The notes under the pieces are model-generated. The model ran no database searches. It was not told the origin of the DNA and saw only the letters and a list, made by a program, of their open reading frames with translations. A stretch of 15,241 bases of DNA. Origin: Candidatus Poseidoniales archaeon. Lineage in GTDB: Archaea > Thermoplasmatota > Poseidoniia > Poseidoniales > Poseidoniaceae. The DNA lies in the NCBI GenBank assembly GCA_003602665.1, contig QQSG01000116.1, positions 18,239 through 33,479 of the forward strand. The letters are read 5' to 3'. Below are positions 5,937 through 12,688 of this stretch, in pieces; within the stretch, counting starts at the first letter, position 1; each line of letters starts with the position of its first letter. Position numbers and translations under genes: made by a program.

Positions 5937-8627
5937 AGGTAGATGAGCAGAGAAAATGATTTCATCGGTGAATCCAGCTTTGTTCTTATTCCTTAATTCC
6001 ATGACCCGAGTACCTTTTGTAGCCTTTCCAGAGGTTTCCTTTGTTTGACTTGCCTTTACACGAATCATCATACCTTTTCCTGTAAGAAGGAAGAGCTGAT
6101 CACGTTCATCAGGAATCGTATGGACTCGAACAATTTCATCGCCATTTTCATCGTCGAGTTTCATAGTTTGTACGCCACCAGCACCCCGACTTGTTTTACG
6201 ATAGCCGTCTCGGTATTGCTTGGCTTTTCCAGTCTGTTCATCGATAACAAGGACGTCATTTTCATCGAGAAGATCGTGCATTTCACCATCCCCTAGACGG
6301 CTTCTTTTCGCCATACCAAACTTGGATAGTGTGAGAACGAAGGTTTCTTCATTCGAACTAGCAATCATTCCAACAACAGAATCACCGTCCTTGAGATTCA
6401 TTCCGTTAACACCCATACTAACACGGCCTTGAACCTTAACAGTCCATACTTTTCGCTCGATACCAGTTTCTGGGTCAGTCTTCAATTTGAATTCGCCAGG
6501 TTTGAAACGACATGCTCTTCCTTTCTTGGATACCAAAACAACATGATCTTCATCCGTAATTGCACGAACAGAAACGAGCGTGTCTGATTCAGTCTTGAAG
6601 TTCAGTGCATACTTTCCATTTCGATTAATTCGGGTATAATCAGCAAGTTTTGAACGCTTAACAATACCCTTGTGTGTTGCAAATATCAGATAATGGCCTT
6701 CTGGGTTTTCTTGGAGTTCCTTAGAAATTGGCAGAATTGTAACCACACGTTCATCATCACGAATACGTTCAATGATGTTACGAATATGGCTTCCACGACT
6801 TAATCGGCTTCCCATTGGCGTCTCCCATGCTTTCAAACCATACACTCTTCCTTGATCGGTAAAAATCAACAAGCGATCTTTACTGAAACATGTGAGAATC
6901 GATTTAGGGAAATCTTCGTCTTTGGTTGTAACACCCTTCAAGCCTTTACCACCGCGGTTTTGTACTCTGAAAGACTCAACAGGTAAGTGGCGAATGTAGT
7001 TGTCTTCTGACAATGAAATAACGATTGCTCTTTCTTCGATCAAATCTTCTCTGTCCATTGACAATGGCATCTTGTCGATTTCCGAACGGCGCTCGTCTCC
7101 GTGCTTTTCGACCATCTCATTCAATTCTTGAATAAGAATGTCAAGACGGCGGGCCTTAGAGGAAATAATCTCTTGTAGGTCAGCAATCTTAAGTTTCAGT
7201 TCATTGTATTCGTTGGTTACTTTTTCAACATCGAGTCTGCTTAGTTGATACAATCGACGTTCAGCAATTGCTTTTGCTTGAGGTTCAGTGAAATCAAACG
7301 CTGCAATGCCTGGCATCGTCTCTATACCCTTCAAAACTGCTTCAAATTGTTCACGGCTGGAACTTGCTTTACCGACAGCAATAACATCATCAATTCGGTC
7401 TTGAGCCTTCACAAGACCCTCAAGAATATGCGCTCTTGCTTCTGCTTTTTCGAGTTCGAATTGTGCTCTGCGCTCAATTACAGATTCTCTGTGCTCGACG
7501 TAGGTATGCAACATAACAGGAAGAGTAAGAAGAACTGGTCTACCGTCCAAGATACCCATCATGTTAGCAGAATACGATTCTTGTAATCTACTCGATTTGA
7601 AGAGCTGGTTTAGAACAGCATGTGGATCTGCGTTGTTCTTTACTTCAATAACGACTCGAATCCCTTCTTTTGATGATTCATCACGGATGTCGCGGATACC
7701 GACAATAGTTCCTTTTGTCACTAATTCAGCGATATGAACAAGCATATCGGCTTTCTTAACCTGATAAGGGATTTCATGGATGACGATTTTCTTTCCATTT
7801 GAATCGTCATATACATCACACTTCGAGCGAACATGGAATCTGCCCTTACCAGTGGAGTACATGTCAAGAATCCCATCGATACCGTGGATGGTTGCGCCAG
7901 TAGGGAAATCGGGCCCCTTTACATGCTCCATGTATTCATCTATAGAGATGTGCGGCATGCCTGAGTTTTCAACACCCTCTTCGAGAATGCGATCAACATG
8001 CAGTCGAATTGCCCCTGCAACTTCTGTGAGATTGTGAGGAGGAATACGCGTTGCCATACCAACAGCAATACCATCGCTACCATTGAGGAGTAGGTTTGGC
8101 AAACGGGCTGGAAGGACGGACGGCTCCATCTCAGAATCATCGAAGTTCGGTTGGAAATCAACCGTTTTTTTCTCGATATCTTCGAGCATGTGTTTTGAAA
8201 TCTTATCAAGACGACTCTCTGTATATCGCATTGCAGCAGGAGGGTCTCCGTCGATAGATCCAAAGTTTCCTTGCCCATCAACAAGAGGATATCTTAGTGA
8301 AAACTCTTGAGCCATTCGGACCATTGTGTCGTAGATGGATTGATCTCCGTGCGGATGGTACTTACCCATGACTTCACCAACAGAACGTGCCGATTTACTG
8401 AACTTCTTTTCAGAGGTGTGACCACCTTCGTGCATACCGTACAGGACTCTTCGATGTACAGGTTTCAACCCGTCACGTGCATCAGGAAGTGCTCGACCGA
8501 TGATAACAGACATTGCATAATTAATGTATGAGGTTTTCATTTCTTCATTTAAAGACCGATTCAGTACGGTACCGGTTTCGACAGAATCGCCGCTTTCTTG
8601 TTCAAAATCTTCATCTTCAGATGTCAA
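5811..8627 (-). CDS. gyrA: DNA gyrase subunit A with C-terminal EF-hand tail
   Basis: This subunit carries the breakage-reunion activity of gyrase, which with GyrB introduces negative supercoils using ATP. The 938-residue protein has the catalytic Y135 in AAMRYTESR (131-139), the winged-helix region KYHPHGDQSIYD (89-100), a coiled-coil/tower region to about 515, and a beta-pinwheel C-terminal domain from about 533. The GyrA box QNRGGKG is at 556-562 (QRRGGKG in E. coli), so DNA wrapping and true gyrase activity are expected. After the pinwheel, an acidic tail (about 898-938) holds a canonical EF-hand loop at 911-922, not a normal part of GyrA. The start is TTG 8627-8625: GGAGGTGA lies 6 bases upstream, and the frame gives an acidic N-terminus before the conserved NEEMKTSYINYAMS. 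It overlaps the gyrB end by 11 bases, so coupled translation is likely. The residue matching E. coli Ser83 is Q96. Confidence 0.97.
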   Translation of the reverse strand: MTSEDEDFEQESGDSVETGTVLNRSLNEEMKTSYINYAMSVIIGRALPDARDGLKPVHRRVLYGMHEGGHTSEKKFSKSARSVGEVMGKYHPHGDQSIYDTMVRMAQEFSLRYPLVDGQGNFGSIDGDPPAAMRYTESRLDKISKHMLEDIEKKTVDFQPNFDDSEMEPSVLPARLPNLLLNGSDGIAVGMATRIPPHNLTEVAGAIRLHVDRILEEGVENSGMPHISIDEYMEHVKGPDFPTGATIHGIDGILDMYSTGKGRFHVRSKCDVYDDSNGKKIVIHEIPYQVKKADMLVHIAELVTKGTIVGIRDIRDESSKEGIRVVIEVKNNADPHAVLNQLFKSSRLQESYSANMMGILDGRPVLLTLPVMLHTYVEHRESVIERRAQFELEKAEARAHILEGLVKAQDRIDDVIAVGKASSSREQFEAVLKGIETMPGIAAFDFTEPQAKAIAERRLYQLSRLDVEKVTNEYNELKLKIADLQEIISSKARRLDILIQELNEMVEKHGDERRSEIDKMPLSMDREDLIEERAIVISLSEDNYIRHLPVESFRVQNRGGKGLKGVTTKDEDFPKSILTCFSKDRLLIFTDQGRVYGLKAWETPMGSRLSRGSHIRNIIERIRDDERVVTILPISKELQENPEGHYLIFATHKGIVKRSKLADYTRINRNGKYALNFKTESDTLVSVRAITDEDHVVLVSKKGRACRFKPGEFKLKTDPETGIERKVWTVKVQGRVSMGVNGMNLKDGDSVVGMIASSNEETFVLTLSKFGMAKRSRLGDGEMHDLLDENDVLVIDEQTGKAKQYRDGYRKTSRGAGGVQTMKLDDENGDEIVRVHTIPDERDQLFLLTGKGMMIRVKASQTKETSGKATKGTRVMELRNKNKAGFTDEIIFSAHLPADLVEEEDEFEAMDTDGDGVVSREEFEAAQASKSDLTLEEE

Positions 8628-10566
8628 GGTTCGTCACCTCCTTTGCATGGCGTTCAATAAACGCCCTTCGGTCAGGAACATCTTCTCCCATCAGAATTTC
8701 AAACATTCGATCAGATTCTTCAGCATCTTTGACCGTAACCTTGAGCATAGTTCGAGTATCTGGATTCATCGTAGTTTCCCACAATTGTTCCGGATTCATT
8801 TCACCCAATCCTTTGTATCGTTGAATGCCAATTTTTGCGTTTGGATTATCACCTCTTAATTCATTCAGAATTGCATCTCGTTCTTCATCTGTGAATGCAT
8901 ATTTACTCACTCTGCCCTTTGAAAGTTGGAATAATGGGGGCTGTGCAATGAACACGTGCCCATTTGTAATCGCCGGCCGCATAAATCGCCATAGGAACGT
9001 AAGCATCAACGTACGAATATGTGCACCGTCGATATCAGCGTCAGTCATAATGATGATTTTGCTGTAACGAAGTTTCTCTGTATTAAATCCGCCTTCGTCT
9101 TCCGGATTATTTCCAACACCTGCTCCAAGAGCACGAATCATTGTCTGAATTTCTTGATTTTGGAATACTTTAGCCGCATTGTGCTTTTGACGTTCAACAT
9201 TGAGGATTTTACCCCGCAATGGAAGAATCGCCTGTATTCGCCGATCTCGCCCTGTCTTGGCCGAACCACCAGCAGAATCACCTTCGACCAAGTAAACTTC
9301 ACATTCACTTGGATCTCTTGATTGACAGTCCGCGAGTTTACCAGGAAGACCGCCTCCTTCGAGGACACCTTTGCGACGAGTTAAATCACGAGCTTTGCGG
9401 GCTGCTTCTCTTGCCTTTGAAGCAAGGAGTGCTTTTTCAACGATTTGTTTTGCAACCGAGGGATTCTCTTCGAAAAACTCACCGAGTTTATCATAGACGA
9501 TTGTCTGAACGATTCCAGTGACTTCACTGCTCACTAACTTATCTTTCGTTTGGGAAGAGAACGATGGATCGGGGTGTTTGACACTGACCACCGCTGCGAG
9601 GCCTTCGCGTACATCGTCGCCAGAAAGGCCATCCCCTTTGAGCAAACTCTTTTTCTTCGCATAAGAGTTGACAGAACTTGTCAAAGCAGTACGCAAACCA
9701 GACATGTGCGTACCTCCATCCTTGTTACGGATGATATTGGTGTAACATCGAATCGATTCACTGAAAGCATCAGACCACTGGAGAGCGAGTTCAACCTCTA
9801 CAATTCCTTTTTCGATTTCTTTTTCTCCTTTTATTGTGATTACTTCCGCATGAAGGGCTTCTCTGCGCTCATTGAGTTGGCCAACGTATTCTGCAAGCCC
9901 ACCTTCGTAAAGGTGTTCGACGACATGGGGGTCTGGACCGCGTTCATCTGAGATTGCAATCTTCAAGCCTGCATTCAGGAATGCAGTTTCACTAACCCGG
10001 GTATTGACTTCTTCGATATCGAATTCAACGACCTCGGTGAAAATTGTCAAGTCCGGCTTGAATGCAATCATGGTACCTGTGTCTTCACAAGTCCCTCTCT
10101 CTTCGAGAGGAGCAACCGGCACACCTGCTTCATATCGCTGGAAATAAATCACTCCGCCTCTGTGAATGGTCATCTCCATCCACTCAGAAACCGCATTTAC
10201 TGCAGAAACCCCAACGCCGTGAAGACCTCCTGAAACTTTGTATGAACTATTATCGAATTTCCCGCCAGCGTGCAGTTTTGTCATGATGACTTCTGCTGCA
10301 GAGATGCCGTACTCTTCGTGAATTCCAACCGGAATTCCTCGGCCATAATCGCGGACAGAAAGAGAATTATCGGCGTTAAGAGTGATGTCAATGGATTTGG
10401 TATGGCCTGCAAGATGTTCGTCGACCGAATTGTCAACAACTTCCCAAATGCAATGATGGAGAGCAGAACCGTCGTGAGGATCTCCGAGATACATCCCCGG
10501 CCTTTTGCGAACTGCTTCTAATCCTTCGAGTACTTGGATGCTACCTGCATCGTAACTTTCCGACAT
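8617..10566 (-). CDS. gyrB: DNA gyrase subunit B
   Basis: This is the ATPase and TOPRIM subunit of gyrase. From ATG 10566 it has 649 residues and its ATP site has the same numbering as E. coli GyrB: E42 and N46 in WEVVDN, and D73 in RDYGRGIP. The ATP-lid glycines are in GGLHGVG, and QTK at 339-341 is the transducer lysine region. TOPRIM residues are E428 in EGDSAGGSAK, D509 and D511 in TDADIDGAH, followed by QRYKGLGEM near 582-590. It lacks the roughly 165-residue insert of E. coli GyrB, as do most GyrB proteins. The residue matching E. coli K447 is arginine (PLRGKIL). The start MSESYDAGSI aligns with E. coli MSNSYD, and GAGATGA lies 5 bases upstream. An in-frame ATG at 10575 overlaps that site and is less likely. 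Gyrase in archaea is generally regarded as acquired from bacteria. Confidence 0.97.
   Translation of the reverse strand: MSESYDAGSIQVLEGLEAVRKRPGMYLGDPHDGSALHHCIWEVVDNSVDEHLAGHTKSIDITLNADNSLSVRDYGRGIPVGIHEEYGISAAEVIMTKLHAGGKFDNSSYKVSGGLHGVGVSAVNAVSEWMEMTIHRGGVIYFQRYEAGVPVAPLEERGTCEDTGTMIAFKPDLTIFTEVVEFDIEEVNTRVSETAFLNAGLKIAISDERGPDPHVVEHLYEGGLAEYVGQLNERREALHAEVITIKGEKEIEKGIVEVELALQWSDAFSESIRCYTNIIRNKDGGTHMSGLRTALTSSVNSYAKKKSLLKGDGLSGDDVREGLAAVVSVKHPDPSFSSQTKDKLVSSEVTGIVQTIVYDKLGEFFEENPSVAKQIVEKALLASKAREAARKARDLTRRKGVLEGGGLPGKLADCQSRDPSECEVYLVEGDSAGGSAKTGRDRRIQAILPLRGKILNVERQKHNAAKVFQNQEIQTMIRALGAGVGNNPEDEGGFNTEKLRYSKIIIMTDADIDGAHIRTLMLTFLWRFMRPAITNGHVFIAQPPLFQLSKGRVSKYAFTDEERDAILNELRGDNPNAKIGIQRYKGLGEMNPEQLWETTMNPDTRTMLKVTVKDAEESDRMFEILMGEDVPDRRAFIERHAKEVTNLDI
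8634..8641 (-). promoter_or_regulatory. Shine-Dalgarno site fixing the TTG start of gyrA
   Basis: GGAGGTGA on the minus strand lies inside the last codons of gyrB (Glu-Val-Thr). It ends 6 bases before TTG at 8627-8625. The gyrB stop TGA (8619-8617) lies just past the gyrA start, so the frames overlap by 11 bases. Confidence 0.85.
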
Positions 10567-10632
10567 AATTTTCATCTCTTTTTGTTGCCGCGAATTACGG
10601 TTCTGTCCGGCGTTTAAGCCAGCGGCAGATTT

Positions 10633-10659
10633 ACCATTCTTCTAACTGTTAAAGATGGT
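10633..10659. repeat. Bulged 12-bp inverted repeat in the gyrB/aroD gap
   Basis: ACCATTCTTCTAAC and GTTAAAGATGGT around a single central T can form a 12-bp stem if two bases (one T and one C) in the left arm bulge out. The core TAAC-T-GTTA is perfect. It lies 67-93 bases upstream of gyrB. It could be an operator, or an RNA hairpin if transcription starts further upstream. The one-base centre limits a simple RNA hairpin. No T-run follows on either strand. Confidence 0.35.
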
Positions 10660-10663
10660 CGAC

Positions 10664-10685
10664 GGGGGTATGTAAACATACCCCC
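10664..10685. promoter_or_regulatory. 22-bp perfect palindrome, candidate operator
   Basis: The arms GGGGGTATGT (10664-10673) and ACATACCCCC (10676-10685) are exact reverse complements around AA. The GC-rich ends and two-fold symmetry are typical of a dimeric regulator site. A near copy of one arm, ATATACCCCC (one mismatch), lies at 10743-10752, over the aroD TATA candidate. That spacing is compatible with binding that affects aroD initiation, gyrB initiation, or both. Confidence 0.55.
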
Positions 10686-10809
10686 CTGTATGCCTCCTCT
10701 GTGATGTTTTTGACGGGCAAAAATAACACCCATTTTGTCACAATATACCCCCTTGTAAAGAACATCGACAGCCGTGAGCGTTAAGAACAGGTCCCCAGTC
10801 GAGTGCAAT

Positions 10810-11607
10810 ATGCCTGAACCTACAATTTGCGTTGCGCTTGACTCTACGACTGTGAAAGCAATGGTCGACGAAGCCGCACGTGCCTCTACTGCAGGCGCAG
10901 ATATCGTCGAAATCCGTTTCGATAGACTTTACCTCTCGAAACCAGCACCAGTAGAAGTTGAACAAGAAGATGGCGAGACTAAATCGATCATGGCACCTGA
11001 ATCTGAATGGGCAATAAACGATGCATCATCCATAGACGCAGAAGCCTCGATTCAGAAGTTGAAGGAATCGATTGGAATTCCTGTGATCTTTACCAACCGT
11101 CCAGCACGAGAAGGCGGTTTTTTCCCAGGAACTGAAGAAGAACGAATTGAAGTGCTTAAGCAAGCAGTTGCTTCAAAAGTTAGTTGGATCGATTTAGAAA
11201 CCTCCATCGAAGAAGCCGAGTTCATGGCTTTGAATGAAAGTGCAAAGAAGGCTGGATGTAAAGTCATCCACTCATCTCACGACATCAACGGAACTCCAAA
11301 TTCAGAGGATATCGCTGCCTATGTTCGTGAAAGAAGCGAAGGTTCAGACATGGTCAAGTTTTGCTCAACAGCACACTCACACCTCGACGCATTACAGATT
11401 GTTGATGCTGCTATCGACTTGAAAGGAGAAGGGCATGAATACAGCCTCATGGCAATCAACAGTGGCGGAGATTGGGCTCGAATCCACGCACCAGTATTGG
11501 GCGTCTCAATGGTCTATGCCACACTCTCCATGGAACATCGCATTAGCGACAAGGGTCTAATCAATGTACGAGACCTTCGAGATGCATGGACGCTTCTTGA
11601 GTATTGA
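10810..11607 (+). CDS. aroD: 3-dehydroquinate dehydratase, type I
   Basis: This enzyme converts 3-dehydroquinate to 3-dehydroshikimate through a Schiff base (shikimate pathway, aromatic amino acids). From ATG 10810 it is 265 residues. Visible active-site elements are VEIRFD (33-38), FTNRPAREGG (94-103, holding the equivalents of Salmonella R82 and E86), the catalytic H157 in HSSHD (154-158) followed by TP at 162-163, the Schiff-base K183 in MVKF, and R224 in DWARI. The usual Gln of the C-terminal PGQ loop (Salmonella Q236) appears to be replaced in SDKGLI (246-251), while the fold around it is kept. A negatively charged insert (about 48-58) follows the second strand. A GTG at 10774 would add 12 unconserved residues; ATG 10810 is preferred by alignment, with a weak GAGTG at 10801-10805. 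aroD is divergent from gyrB. Confidence 0.93.
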   Translation: MPEPTICVALDSTTVKAMVDEAARASTAGADIVEIRFDRLYLSKPAPVEVEQEDGETKSIMAPESEWAINDASSIDAEASIQKLKESIGIPVIFTNRPAREGGFFPGTEEERIEVLKQAVASKVSWIDLETSIEEAEFMALNESAKKAGCKVIHSSHDINGTPNSEDIAAYVRERSEGSDMVKFCSTAHSHLDALQIVDAAIDLKGEGHEYSLMAINSGGDWARIHAPVLGVSMVYATLSMEHRISDKGLINVRDLRDAWTLLEY

Positions 11608-11613
11608 GCAACT

Positions 11614-12639
11614 CTAATTCACATTCTGTTGTAAAGATGGCATCAGTTGTTGCTCTTCTGTGATGTTCTGTTCAAGCCCGGCATTCATGTATCGCTTGTT
11701 TACAATAAGAGGCGCCATAACTATCGCCATGAAGAAGACTAAGAATGCCAATGAAACTGTCCAATTTGGCAGAACAATGGAACGTTCAACCGTTGAGATC
11801 GATATGTCGGCCACGACAACTTTGTCTTGGACAGGAGCATCACCTCTGCGTGAATTATCCCAAGTATCGATGACAATGAAGAACTCCTCGTACACTGTTC
11901 CTGAAAAGAGAGAACTGTATACTTCAGGACCGTCTAAAGAGACACTCATTACAACAGAATCTGTCGAATCATAAGCATGGACATCACGGTATGTTTTCCA
12001 TCCCGTCCATTCAAATGCGGCCCACTCAGGAGATGTTTCAGCAACAAACTCGTCTGAACTACGGCTTTCTTGCCTGAACCATTTCTCGATGTTATCGCTA
12101 TGCATCCTTTGGTATGAGCCTTGGTATGATTCGTAATTATTCGTCGTCATGAGATACACATCGGCTTCAGCTGGAACCAATTGATCACCGACTAAACCTT
12201 GAATTTCAACACAGATTGTAGTCCTGTGTGTACTCGATAGATTGACACGAATCGCCCCCACGCTGTCGTTACCAACCTTGATTGTAGTAGCAATATTAGA
12301 TTCGAATTTATCCAAGGCCGTTTCAGAATGATAGTTCATGTACATATACGGTTCTTCAGGGACATCCGTAGAATCTTCGCCAGAGGTATCTTGAGCTGCT
12401 GAGCGACCTTTACGCCCACCTTCATCATCTTCAAATCCAAAGTCATCCCAACCCCATGAATCATAAAAAGGAACTTCAGCGTGACGAGAAATTGTTTCAT
12501 TCCAAACGATTGGAGATATTTCTCCACCACAATCATCGATGGCCGCAGATGCAGAACCGATTGGCTCGACCCCATACATACCACTGAACAGAGGTACAAA
12601 GAAAACAATCAACAAAAATGCTGCTTTTCGCTGATGCAT
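11614..12639 (-). CDS. Secreted, C-terminally membrane-anchored surface protein of unknown function
   Basis: I do not recognise a named family. The 341-residue protein has a signal peptide: MHQRK, a hydrophobic core (about 6-20), and a likely cleavage after the SASAA stretch near residue 33. An acidic, aromatic segment (DSWGWDDFGFEDDE, 60-73) and a low-complexity linker (74-98) come next, then a beta-rich extracellular domain (about 100-285) with VYLMTTNNY (161-169) and EFFIVIDTWDN (252-262). A single membrane helix follows (about 293-314) with a short positively charged inner edge (NKRY), giving outside-facing topology. AGGGGA lies 6 bases upstream of ATG 12639. Longer in-frame starts would overlap the upstream gene and bury the signal peptide. 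It lies 49 bases after the PKD protein gene and ends 6 bases from the convergent aroD stop. It may form a surface complex with the PKD protein. Confidence 0.75.
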   Translation of the reverse strand: MHQRKAAFLLIVFFVPLFSGMYGVEPIGSASAAIDDCGGEISPIVWNETISRHAEVPFYDSWGWDDFGFEDDEGGRKGRSAAQDTSGEDSTDVPEEPYMYMNYHSETALDKFESNIATTIKVGNDSVGAIRVNLSSTHRTTICVEIQGLVGDQLVPAEADVYLMTTNNYESYQGSYQRMHSDNIEKWFRQESRSSDEFVAETSPEWAAFEWTGWKTYRDVHAYDSTDSVVMSVSLDGPEVYSSLFSGTVYEEFFIVIDTWDNSRRGDAPVQDKVVVADISISTVERSIVLPNWTVSLAFLVFFMAIVMAPLIVNKRYMNAGLEQNITEEQQLMPSLQQNVN

Positions 12640-12645
12640 TGTGAT

Positions 12646-12651
12646 TCCCCT
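12646..12651 (-). promoter_or_regulatory. Ribosome binding site of the small surface protein gene
   Basis: AGGGGA on the minus strand is 6 bases before ATG 12639-12637. It discriminates against the in-frame ATG at 12657, which has no such site and would place six residues ahead of the signal peptide. Confidence 0.6.
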
Positions 12652-12688
12652 ATTCATTGGTTGTATGGCCGGTTCATGAGGTATTCGA

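Larger units (their letters stand above)
10567..10809. promoter_or_regulatory. Divergent gyrB/aroD control region
   Basis: This 243-bp non-coding stretch holds the promoters of gyrB (minus) and aroD (plus). For gyrB, the minus strand has a weak TATA-like TTAAA near 10612-10617, about 48 bases before the ATG. For aroD, AATATA at 10742-10747 would place a start site near 10770. The region also contains a bulged inverted repeat (10633-10659), a 22-bp perfect palindrome (10664-10685) and an extra half-site overlapping the aroD TATA candidate (10743-10752). A shared regulator or a supercoiling-sensitive control point would fit this layout. No small gene is visible here. Confidence 0.55.

Noticed and set aside
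10707..10723. TTTTTG-ACGGG-CAAAAA hairpin in the gyrB/aroD gap
   Set aside because: The stem is almost entirely A-T and short, so it is weak compared with the 22-bp palindrome nearby.
10774..10809. GTG start for aroD giving 12 extra residues
   Set aside because: The added residues do not match the family, there is no ribosome binding site, and ATG 10810 begins directly at the conserved first strand. A leaderless GTG start from the TATA candidate cannot be fully excluded.
11606..11655. Inverted repeat GAGCAAC/GTTGCTC at the aroD end as a terminator
   Set aside because: The 7-bp arms are separated by 36 bases, part of one arm is coding, and no T-run follows. Chance is a fair explanation.
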